In this document: one piece after another, positions 35,183-44,867 of the stretch
How the letters are laid out: the number at the start of each line of letters is the position of its first letter
How positions within the stretch are numbered: the stretch's first letter is position 1
NCBI GenBank assembly: GCA_022606135.1
Contig: JABYQN010000003.1
Span: 2,666,001 to 2,730,000 of the forward strand
Length of the DNA: 64,000 nucleotides
Direction of reading: 5' to 3'
DNA from: Fomes fomentarius
Taxonomy: Eukaryota; Basidiomycota; Agaricomycetes; Polyporales; Polyporaceae
Notes under the pieces: model-generated
Told to the model about the DNA's origin: nothing
What the model saw: the letters and a program-made list of their open reading frames with translations, nothing else
The model's database searches: none
Made by a program: the position numbers and the translations under genes

Positions 35183-35705
35183 ATTGGGTGGCGTGTCGGA
35201 TCGGACCGAATCCGTAGATAACGATATGGCCCGGGTGTGTCGGTAAGTGTGGAAGGAAATGGTGACGTCACTTCTTCGGAATCTCCGATCAAATCCTCAC
35301 GCAGCCGTAGGCCGTACCCCCGTATCACTGCGATTAGATAAGATTTTCGAAACGTTTGATCCGGACGTCGGTTCCTCGAGGTCTCAATCCCTCGCAGGAA
35401 ACGTAAGTAAGAGGTAATAACTATGTACTGAGTAGGACGGGGGACCTCCACGCATTTGCGCAATTGTGAGCCGCCCTCAGTGACCGGGTCAGGGTATGAG
35501 GCACGCCGGCAAAAAGCGACCGAACCTGGGTTTCCCACAGGATTTACCGAGACGCCCAAAAGTTCGCAGTGACGGTAGCGGCCGTGTAGATACAAGCCAG
35601 TCGCGGCTGTACTAGGGAACGGTGCGTATAGATGGTAAGGTAGTTCCGCTAAACCCTGCGGTCCGGGTGTGGGGTAATCCGCTTGTCCCTGCCGTCCGGG
35701 AAGGT

Positions 35706-35716
35706 AGCTTCGACTT
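35706..35716 (-). promoter_or_regulatory. Putative self-priming site of the 6.1-kb chromovirus
   Basis: One nucleotide inside the 5' LTR the minus strand reads AAGTCGAAGCT. This is the exact complement of AGCTTCGACTT in the LTR transcript (35776-35786, and the same site in the other LTR). On the element strand a TATAAG (35816-35821) lies about 35 nt upstream of that LTR site, so AGCTT... is likely the transcript 5' end, as in Tf1. No TGG-initial tRNA-type site is present. Confidence 0.7.
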
Positions 35717-35717
35717 A

Positions 35718-35982
35718 TGATACGGCGACACTCGGCTACGCGTGACTAAGCACGGCTATGAGCGGAAAATGCACCAAGTCGAAGCTGGAGGCTTCTCCGA
35801 GCTCGACTGGTCACTCTTATATTAAGAACTTCTTATTAAATACATGCACAGAGTTCGTGTATCTACAGCAGGTTCCAGCACGAATCAGAAAGCACAAGCG
35901 GAGTGAAACTAGTGTACAGACGACAACGGGCGCGCAAGCGCGGAGTTTGAAAATAGATACCGAATTGGGAATGTTCGTAACA
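35718..35982 (-). repeat. 5' LTR of the 6.1-kb chromovirus
   Basis: This 265-bp copy includes a TATA motif (35816-35821) and the presumed transcript start near 35786. That gives a U3 of about 197 nt and an R-U5 of about 69 nt. Confidence 0.95.
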
Positions 35983-36160
35983 ATTCTCGTCGTCCCGCGT
36001 CACGACGTCGCCTATGTTGGCCACCGAGAGCCAGATCTTCGTGCACGATGCTCTCCTGGATGTCGGCCGCGTCCGCAGCGGCAGTCACCACAGTAAACCA
36101 TTGAAGCGTTTTGTATGAGGAGTTCTGGCACCCTTGGACAACTCGGGATTGCCGCAGCCC

Positions 36161-37062
36161 TTCATGTTCTATTACACGTCAATAAAGACAAACAACACGT
36201 GCACGGCCAACGGCAAGTCGTGCTAGGTTGTGCTTCTCTTCGTTAGATCGTCAGCAACTACAGCCTGATACGGGCTACCATGCTCTCATGCATACCTCAT
36301 AATTACCAACCGGAGGCTTCTCGATAATAGGACTCGTGGAGGAGAACAGGCGATTATCTCGGACGAGGGGCTTGATTAAATGAGCAATCATGTCACCTCT
36401 GGCCTACTAGCTTTGGTACGTATGCATCCTTCTTTGTTCCTCAGTTCTCCGTAGTCAATGTATAGAGGACAGATGTTCCGTGTACTGTCATTATATGACT
36501 GTGACTCAAACTCCCGGATGAGATAGGCCCCACGAGCATTGGCCACCGCGGCTTGGGTTTCCGTTTCACCTCGGGTGAGCACATGGCCACGGCCAGTTTC
36601 TTGAATAGAAGTCGATGCTTCAATTTGATCTTTTGAGCTTCTTTCTGTTGTTTGGCTAACTCACTCAGGCTGCCATCTTCCATTCCTGACAGAACTGGGG
36701 CCGCTGGAATCCATCCGCTTCCCCGCCAGAGGCCAGAAAGCCACTCCGTCCATACGGCTACTTCTCCTTCCCGTGGGCTAAATACTTCGTCCTGGATCCG
36801 CCTATAAACATCTGATATCGAATGACAGCATGCATGTTCAGCGATCCTCGATCCCTCCCCTCGTATGTGGTCCCACGAGTGGTTCTCGTGTATAAAGTTA
36901 TGGCGAGACAGTCTTGGGATAATGGCGAACTGCCTCCCGGGTGTCTCGTGCATGTTGAATGGGGGAATGAATGGACTCCCCTTTACGCAGTCGCAGTATA
37001 AGTAACTCCCCTAGTATGTTCTCCCCTTCCTCACTCTTCCTGGGCCTCTTAGCAAAGTCAGC
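36161..37062. other. Intergenic with one unrecognised 170-codon ORF
   Basis: A minus-strand ORF at 36953-36441 (170 codons, starting MHETPGRQFAIIPRL) has no family motif I recognise; its Lys-rich stretch near residue 105-125 could be chance. The rest is the presumed promoter of the gene at 37063. Confidence 0.35.
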
Positions 37063-38788
37063 ATGTCCTCAGACACTGCAAGCTCTATTATTGCCGACGC
37101 CGCAGAATCGTGGGTCAAAACAACTCTGGTGCATGAGGACCGAGGATAGCGTTCACTGACTTGCCTACGGATGATTCTGTCCTAGTGCGGTTGCCGACTA
37201 TTGCGGTCTCGCAGGGATAGGTACGTGCCATAGTTGCTCACAACACGTGGGATCTGAGCTTACAGGAGAATATGCAGTTTTCCTGCTGTACGAGTATTCA
37301 ATCACCTTCGGAATGGAGGTCGACCTGTTTTGGACACGGCGTTTCTCGGGCGCTACTGTGCTCTTCTTGGCGAACAAGTATATTACGTTGCTCAATCATC
37401 TCTTCGATCTCTCGCTCTTTATCCCGTTTCATGTCTCTGACAAGGTATGTTGGTTCTGCGAGTGTCATGACGTTTCTAGTAGGCTGATTGAGTCCCAATC
37501 TTCATCAGACGTGAGTAGGGCGTGGTTCATCTGCCCGTGTCTAGTTATAACTTGAAGAAACTGCTCCATCAGATGCGACTTACATGTGAAGGCGTTCTCG
37601 TCTCTCGACTACTTGCAATATGTACCCTGGGCAGGTTTGTTACATGCATAACATCTCTTGTGAGCTCAGGACTTACACGGTGGACTGGGTAACAGCTTTC
37701 TCTGGGCTGCGTGCTTTCGTTCTGTGCAGAAACTGGTTTCTATCTCTATCTATATCGCTACTATCCCTTGTACCACTTGGGGTCAACTTCGTACGTTTAA
37801 CCTTTGCTTGGGAACGCTCATACTCATGCTGTTAACTACTGTGTAGAGCGTCAAGATCTACGGCGTTAATGACCCGGCTGCTGGCTGCGGAATGGGAGAG
37901 ATCAGCACCCCCGCATTGGACATCAAGTGAGCATTCCACTTAGTACTTTTACTCCCTTATAGCCTCACAGCTAATCTATCAGGCGTACGTGTGCATTGTA
38001 CTGGTACCGCGGCCCAAGCACTCACGTCCAAGCTAGTGGTTATCATATCTAGGACCTGTCTGATAGCGGCAGATGTCCTGCTCATATTTGTGACATGGTA
38101 CTACTTGCCAAGACGGGGCATCGCGCGGACATTTGGCAGAGGCGCGCGAACGTTCGTCGATGTCTTCCTTCTCGATGGTATGCAACATACCATGATAACA
38201 CCCTGCACTCACAGAGCTGACCCATGACCTATCTCAGGTACAATATATTTCTCGTGAGTTCACAACGTAGATCCGACAATAGACTCCTCGTAACTGACTA
38301 GAAGGGGATAAAGGGTGCTACTGATTTTGAATACCTTGCACATGTTCCTCACCCTTTTCTCTGTGAGTGTTTCTTCTGCTTTCGTGTACATTCTGCGCTC
38401 ACGCGGTAGTATTAGACGAGCGAGCTGACGTACTTCACCGAGCCGTCAGTCCTGCTGACCCTTTTGGCTTGTACTACCTAGTCCACTGACACTTTGCATT
38501 TTCACTCACAGAGTCACTGCTGTCCTCATGTCGCGCTTCCTCCTCCACCTGCAGAAGATGAACCAGGACCAAAGATCAGTCAACTTGAATGCGGATGCCA
38601 GCGATCGCGAACATGAGGCGAACATTTCGACGAAGTTTGCCGAGAGATCCGTCGTGTTTGCGCGTGTGATCGGCTCCATTGGAACGATGCATTCGGCGGA
38701 CTTGTCTACAATCTCATCGCCGAGGAGTCTCGAAGGCTCGATAGAGATGGAGGCGTTGGGTCGAGTCCCCGCCCGCGGGGATCCATGA
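37063..38788 (+). CDS. DUF6533 domain multipass membrane protein
   Basis: ATG 37063 begins MSSDTASSIIADAAESW. The next exon encodes VADYCGLAG. The signature exon (about 37266-37443) encodes VFLLYEYSITFGMEVDLFW and then GATVLFLANKYITLLNHL. Further exons encode CDLHVKAFSSLDYLQYVPWA, FSGLRAFVLCRNWFLSLS with a following LSLVPLGVNF helix, TCLIAADVLLIFVTWYYLPR, VLLILNTLHMFLTLFS and the final VTAVLMSRFLLHLQKMNQ with a polar tail ending at 38788. Exon order matches the copy at 27106-28839. The small exon between 37444 and 37560 is not resolved, and an in-frame problem there cannot be excluded. It is the first of three consecutive plus-strand family genes. Confidence 0.65.
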
Positions 38789-39553
38789 GAATTTGGCTTG
38801 GTTGAAGGAATCCCGCTGTTGGTCGCCACCAGAATGTCTGGCAGTACCACACAATTTCATGTTCTCGGGCGGCGATAGCGGCACGTCCGCAGCTAGTATG
38901 CAATACACCATCATGTCCAAGCGGGATTCTGCCGCTGTAGGACCTAGCGTTTGTCGGACAATGAGCTTGACATCACTTTGAGCTCCCGCGGCGGGTTCCG
39001 AGAACACCGCCCATGCGGCTATGTCGTCCGGTATGTTTTCCCTCCGTTCGCTGCCTCGAGAAGGGTGACAGCTTGCTTGGTCCTATACTCAAAGCTGACA
39101 GATGAATGGAATACCTCGCTTAGAACTAGCCCGCGGTTGTTACGCTCAGCCCGACCGAAAATCACCGCTTGGCTCCAATCGCGAATTCACTGTAAACGTA
39201 AGCAGTGCACTAACGCACGGAGGACCTTCTCACGAAATGATAAATTCAGCGCTCTCGCGCCGTCCTCGTGGACGGGGGCGGATATCTGCATTTCCCCGGT
39301 TCTTAGCAGTTCTCTCCGGCGACTGAAGAGTGGATATCGATTCGGCTAGTACACCGCTGGCAAAGTTCGCGAGAGGCGGCGCACCGAAATTGGCACAGTT
39401 GCGAAGACGAGCCCCGTCCTGCGTTACGACAGGAGCGGAATTACCGAACTCTGTGTAATTTGTTAGGCCATTGGAAGTGCAATAAAATTCTTGTGAGGCC
39501 TCCGTCGGCCTCTCAAGATCTCACCTCTCAGGTTTCTCTGACCACCGCTCACA
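38789..39553. other. Intergenic between two DUF6533 genes
   Basis: Open frames here (up to 132 codons) lack recognisable motifs. The region should contain the 3' end of one gene and the promoter of the next. Confidence 0.4.
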
Positions 39554-41318
39554 ATGTCATCTCCTGCAGAAATCATCGATGGATGGTATGCCAAGTACGT
39601 ATGCTAGTAGCTCCACTGTCTCATAGATCTAACCTTACTGACTATGTTGCTATGATGAAGCATGGTCGCGAACTACTCGGCGAATGCCGCAGCAGGTAGA
39701 GCGCTTCACGTTGACTTCGGTGCATCTTGTCCTGCCGACTCTAACATGCGCATATACAAGTATTTATGATCTATGACTATCTACTGAACACTGGCCGGGA
39801 GGTGGAGGTGTTCTGGAGAAGGCCGATCACGGCCGCATCGATCCTGTTCTTCTCCAACAAGTGCATGACCCTCCTTAAGCACCTCCTCGACTGGCTAACA
39901 CCGCTTGGAACTTCGGACGAGGTGAGTCACTCTACCACTCTTGTGAGAAGTGCAGCTGACTGATGCATATACATTCCAGAGGTGCGGAACTCGGAGAAGT
40001 CAACGTTCACACACAGAAGATAGACTGATATTATACACTGATACAGTTGCAGTCGTCTCATCATTGCGGACTTCGTGGTTGAGATTCTACAGCTACTGCC
40101 TTGGGGTGGTGAGCAAGCTTCTGTTTTTGGATGACATGAACGGGAACTGATCATGTACGACATTGTAGCATTCTCTGCGATGCGTGCCCTTGCACTGAGC
40201 AGGAGCCGCCCTCTATCAATACTGGTATTCCTTCTCTCCATCATTCCGATGGGCGTGAACTTCGTACGCCGTTTCTTTTATGCATTTCACTCCTGTGAGT
40301 GGAACACTGATGCTGACATGGACCCAGTATCTCTTCCGATACGGGTTGGATGGCAAAGTGGACCCATTGACAGGATGCCAGATGCATCAGGAGATCCATA
40401 TCCCACATGAACTTACTATCAAGTATGTCTACACCTATACCTTTGCGCTATTACACTCTGACTTGATCATCATGTAGATGTGTGTAGGGACAGTCTTGTT
40501 CATGGCAATTGAATGCACTGACCCATCCTCCCAATGGGGTAGTCACCTCTATATCGCGGTCCAGCTTCATTTTGGGCGATATCATGCTCATTGTGATCAC
40601 TTGGTGTACCCTCTCACGTCGACATCTGTTTCGCGCTGGAGTCCGCTCGTCACTTTCCCAAATCCTACTGCTCGATGGTAAGCCTCGACCCTCGGTCTCG
40701 CGGTGACCAAGGATTGGTACTGACCAGAGTACGATTATCTCATGCAGGTACAATATACTTCATGTGAGTGATACCTCTTGTTTCTCACCTTCTGTGTATA
40801 CTAAGCCAATCTTCAGCCTCTTACTGATCATGAATACTCTGCAAATCACGTTCACGTTTCTTTCGGTAACTATATATTCCTTCCTTGACGGGTATATGGC
40901 CCTGATGGCTTTGCAAACATAGATCTTCGGCACTGGTGGAGCAAGCGGAATGTCTTCCTTTGTAGAACCGTGGGTGTCGCGCTTAGTGATGCCCATGAAC
41001 ATCGCTCACTTCTGATCTTCTCGTCTCTTGGTCTGTAGAGTCACCGGAGTCCTCGTCTCCCGCTTTCTCCTTGATCTGCAGGAAGCTAGCCGACGTCGTG
41101 ACGCCTCAGATGGAGACTCGGAGAATACTCCGCGCTTCTCCACATGCCAGACAAGCACGTCAGGCTCTGCGAGATGGTTGCTCGGCTCACTCGACTCTAC
41201 AATCATGTTCGGGCCCTCCGAAGATTTGCAGATGGGATCCGACACCACCGGTATCCCGGTCACAAAAGAGGGAAATTCTCACGCTGAAAAGCAAAGGAAT
41301 CCTCGAGATTCTGCCTAG
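39554..41318 (+). CDS. DUF6533 domain multipass membrane protein
   Basis: ATG 39554 begins MSSPAEIIDGWYAK. The second exon encodes MVANYSANAAA. The signature exon (about 39762-39920) encodes FMIYDYLLNTGREVEVFW and ASILFFSNKCMTLL. Later exons encode RLIIADFVVEILQLLPWG, FSAMRALALSRSRPLSILVF with SIIPMGVNF, YLFRYGLDGKVDPLTGCQ, FILGDIMLIVITW and VTGVLVSRFLLDLQEASR with a polar tail ending at 41318. The Y-D-Y...E-V..F-W signature and the S-R-F-L-L-D-L-Q motif are both intact. The function of the family is unknown. Splice borders in the middle (39921-40170) are approximate. Confidence 0.68.
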
Positions 41319-42276
41319 ACCTTGCGCTAATGCGCAAAGATTGCCTTGTATGATTAGCCACTGCTCAGACGGACGCATTGTCTGTACACTTACATGCGAA
41401 GCTCCTTCGCCGCGATCGGCGGCGAGAGTGTATGCCAGCACTGTTCAAATACTAGTATTCCCTAGTATGACTTGAGTAGATCAAGTCCTAGTAGCTGATA
41501 GATGCACACTAATCCTAGCGCTTCGGTACGCAGGCCAATTTGGAGCCCGAGGTACAACTTCCGTCATGTATCCAGTAATCATCTACAATTGTTGACAATG
41601 CAAAGGTGTAGTACTACTAGTAGCCTCATGAGTTGCGAGCGCTCGGGGTCGGAGCGCCGGAGCGGCCTGGTCCGAGCCGGACGCACCTCGACCAGCTACA
41701 CCAACTATCCGTATCCCACTTGTTCCCATAATGCTGTCACTACATTGCTGTCACCAACTAGGGCTCTCTGCTTCCAGTCGCTGTGAACTCTTGCCCAGAA
41801 CGAAACAATCCACTACTGAAGAGTGAGCTGCCTAAGAGATATATGATACTTCTGGATAGAGACTGGGGGTCGTGAATCTATTGCTACTGAACAGCATGTG
41901 GCAGACGTCTGAGTCGTTCATTCTCCCTGTTTTGATCCGGATCGAAGCACTCCTCCCTGGAGCTCATTCTACGGTATCAGTGGTGGAAGAGTAGCACTTG
42001 TGGGGACTCCAGTGGAGCGAGAAGTGAGTACTCTGAGTTGCAGTAGCGGTGTACATGTTAGTGAGCGCGGGCATCCGAATCCGTAGTTGGGACTGCGATA
42101 CCGGACTTCTCTGGAGTGGCAATTGGGTTCAATCAATCAATATCTGATTCACTAAGATGGCTTAACGACAGCTGCAATTATGCGGCTCGTGGGTATATAT
42201 CCAGTCTCTTCCTCTCCACCCCCTCACTTTCCTCTCTCTTCCAGAGACGGGGTCCTAGTCACTCAAGCAATTTCCT
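41319..42276. other. Intergenic between two DUF6533 genes
   Basis: No conserved frame or repeat was noticed. Confidence 0.4.
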
Positions 42277-44036
42277 ATGTATCCCGTCGCTAACGATACT
42301 TCTGCGCTGGCTGCAATATACGACAGAATGTATGTTGGGTCCCTGGTCTATATTCTCTCGCCTTTCCGCCTAGGCTCATCACCTGCCCCCCAGTGTCCTC
42401 GATAACAACTGTGGAATCGCTGCATTCGGTGAGCGCCCATACTTGCTCGTCCCTACCGTAGGCTGAAATCGTGGATGCAGCACTCTGCTTATATGAATAT
42501 CTGATCACAATCGACCTGGAAGTAAACTTCTTCTGGAGGGCCAAGCTGTCAGGTTCTGCTCTGCTCTTCCTAACGAATAGATATATCGTTCTGGCGACCT
42601 TGGTCCTAGGCGTATCTACTGTGATGGTATCGTTCCCTCCTGAAGTGAGTCTAGATGTGTACAATGATTGGGCAATTGGTGCACTGACTGACCGGATACT
42701 AGAGGTGACGTCACTCCTGTGGACCGTGTTTCATGGCTGCACGGCATTGACTCTGTTTGCATCTTCAGCTGTTCTGCAATAACGATTGTGACGAATGTCT
42801 TTGCGCTGTTACAATATATACCTTGGGCTGGTGAACCTTCATCTATTTCTTGATACACGCCATTCACTGATGAGCATCGCAGCATTCTCTGGACTGAGGG
42901 CATTTGCGTTGAGCAAAAGGAACATTTTATTCGCGATCTCGATATTTCTGCTTTCACTGGCGCCTATAGGTGCTGCCTTGGTGGGTGTTTCGCCGTATTG
43001 CCCACTCAGTCGTGTATTGACTCAAAGGTGCTCATGCAGACTCACCTCATCTACGGCCGCCTTTCGGGTACTGCCGACCCCATGTTGGGATGCATTATCG
43101 TGGATCACCTCAACCCCGACCTAGGACACAAGTACGTCGTTCAAGCTTTGACTTGACTTGGCCAGTGCACAGCTTGACATCTCTACTTTCCAGACGTGCG
43201 CTCTGTGCATACCAGACTTACCGGCGATTGACATAACCTGTTTCGACCAGTAACAGTTATCTCCCGCATATGCCTCATCTGCGCAGATGCGCTGCTCATC
43301 CTCGTGACGTGCGTCGCCATCCCTGGTTCCGTGAGAATGGCATTTCGCCACCCCCCTAAGTCGTTCTCTTTTATACTACTGCGCGATGGTGAGTCTTCTG
43401 CCACTATGATCTCTGGAAGACGTCTGTCTCACGTACTCGAGGTATTCAGGCTGTATGTACTTCATGTACGCCGACACATTGCCCCAATTCCCCCACCCAC
43501 GTGTGCTCACGCTTTCGCCAACCTTCTTCACAGCATACTTCTCATCCTGAACGTCCTCCACCTTGTCTTCACACTCGTTTCGGTAACGTCCGCTTCCTCG
43601 CGATCGGGTTAACAGTAACTCACCGATTAATATCTGAATAACTGATACGCAGATCAACGCGCCGTTCCAAGCGGCGAGCTACGTGATCCAGTTCATCCAC
43701 CCGTGCGTCCCCGTCTTCCTTATGCGCTCCTCCTCAACTCTTGCTCTTCGTTTCTACTCTCTTTCAACAAGCGTGCACGCTGACATCCGTTCTGACCTTC
43801 ATACTCATAGCATCACCGGCATTCTCGTCTCACGCTTCCTGTGCGATCTCCAAGTCGCCAACCGTCGCGCCGTCTCGGACTCTCAATCGCTGAGCCTCTA
43901 TTTCAGCCGGCCCGCCATCTCCGCGCCGCAACATGGAAGCCTCATCTTTGGTGGCAGTGGTGGTGGTGGGACTGAGAGTGCTTTCAGTGACAGCACTAGA
44001 GCGTGGTCGCTTGGACGGGAGATCCAGGTCGAGTGA
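42277..44036 (+). CDS. DUF6533 domain multipass membrane protein
   Basis: ATG 42277 begins MYPVANDTSALAAIYD. The second exon encodes LDNNCGIAAF. The signature exon (about 42480-42642) encodes ALCLYEYLITIDLEVNFFW and SALLFLTNRYIVLATL. Later exons encode CSAITIVTNVFALLQYIPWA, FSGLRAFALSKRNILFAI with LSLAPIGAAL, a TCVAIPG-containing segment after CLICADALLILV, and finally ITGILVSRFLCDLQVANRR with a tail ending at 44036. The tail is rich in Ser and Gly. Exon order is the same as in its neighbours. The donor of exon 1 and the small exon near 42705-42740 are uncertain. Confidence 0.65.
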
Positions 44037-44867
44037 AAAAGCGGTCGCGGATGAAGCGTCGGACGGGCAGCGTCGTGCGCGCTGTGATTCGGAGGCAGAA
44101 GAGGATCGTGGACTTGTGGTGCGGGGTGCGGGGTGGGAAGGTTCAGAACTTGTATGTATATAGAGGACTGGAGTGGAATTGCACTGTATCATAGTCGAAG
44201 TCTCAGGTAGTTCGACCGCGCATGTACAAAGTCTGATACTTTCAACAGTACCTGTAGCAGTTTGATGCCGTTATGACACCGCACTATATAATCGCAAACC
44301 CCTATGAGGAGAAATCCTGATTCGATGGACTCCATCCGACATCCAGCTCCCCTTTACCGCAACGCATACCATTGATATGGCGCCCACTGCAACTGTCGCT
44401 ATTGAACGTGTACTTGATTAGACTGCCAACGGGAACATGACAACGCAGCAGTGAACACGACAGCTAGTCGTACCTCGCATGTATACAGTAATTATTAGGG
44501 GCGGTAAGGGTTAATACAGCACAACCAGTGAGACAAGTACAATGTCCATACAAACAACTTGCGCAGGAGTCGGAGAGCGCCTGCGCAATGATAGCGAACG
44601 ACGTAGCATAAAGCGGAACAAGCGACAGCAGCATCAAAGGACACGGAGACCACAGCAGAGCGAGCGAGCGCATACTCAAAGAAAGGTCGGGAGGGCATGT
44701 CGGTTATATATGTGTTAATAGTTAAAGCCAAGGCAAATCAGCCTGGTCAAGGGACGAAAACAGAGCCGAAGACACTCAGCGCGACAACAAAGTCCAAAGC
44801 CTGCAGCGAGTCCGAGTTCGAGAGTGTCTCTGTCCAGTCATCCATCGAGGAGCAAGGCCGCAGTGAT
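44037..44867. other. Intergenic, convergent 3' ends
   Basis: The DUF6533 gene (plus) and the hypothetical gene (minus) end here facing each other. A hydrophobic minus-strand frame at 44679-44464 is discussed under rejected items. Nothing else is recognised. Confidence 0.4.

Larger units (their letters stand above)
29838..35982 (-). mobile_element. Complete Ty3/gypsy chromovirus (6145 bp), recently inserted
   Basis: The 265-bp LTRs at 29838-30102 and 35718-35982 are identical by my reading. ATTCT flanks both sides (29833-29837 and 35983-35987) as target duplication. Read leftwards, the order is 5' LTR, a self-complementary primer site (35706-35716), gag (35182-34130), pol reached by a -1 shift (to 30138), a purine tract AAGGGAGGG (about 30105-30114) and the 3' LTR. 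Identical LTRs, intact ORFs and a perfect target duplication point to a young, possibly active copy. It sits inside an exon of a CENP-V/GFA-like gene. Gag-pol layout, chromodomain and self-priming agree with the Tf1/sushi branch. Confidence 0.95.
29170..36160 (-). pseudogene. CENP-V/GFA-domain gene remnant, split by a retrotransposon
   Basis: On the minus strand the pieces flanking the 29838-35982 element join, across one copy of the target duplication, into a continuous frame. The upstream part ends GDVVTRDDEN and the downstream part continues LVTYRSSSVRDK. After a short intron it reads KHLFCSICGTTVEG. This is the Cys-x-x-Cys-Gly pattern of the CENP-V/glutathione-dependent formaldehyde-activating (GFA) zinc fold. 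A second GFA-like half follows at lower coordinates: GSRLCGTVAVELL (about 29513-29475), NCSICTM (about 29447-29426) and HPFCATCGVHVFM (about 29290-29250). It has an in-frame TAG at 29467-29469 and lacks the first expected Cys. So even without the insertion the gene looks degraded. The original would have been a small two-domain zinc protein. Confidence 0.6.

Noticed and set aside
36441..36953. 170-codon minus-strand ORF
   Set aside because: No motif, no family resemblance and no clear splice partners; kept only as a note in the intergenic entry.
44464..44740. Hydrophobic minus-strand frame with a RSLALLWSP...LLSLVPL pattern resembling a DUF6533 helix
   Set aside because: Only one helix-like segment matches and no other family exon is near; the resemblance could be chance for a hydrophobic stretch.
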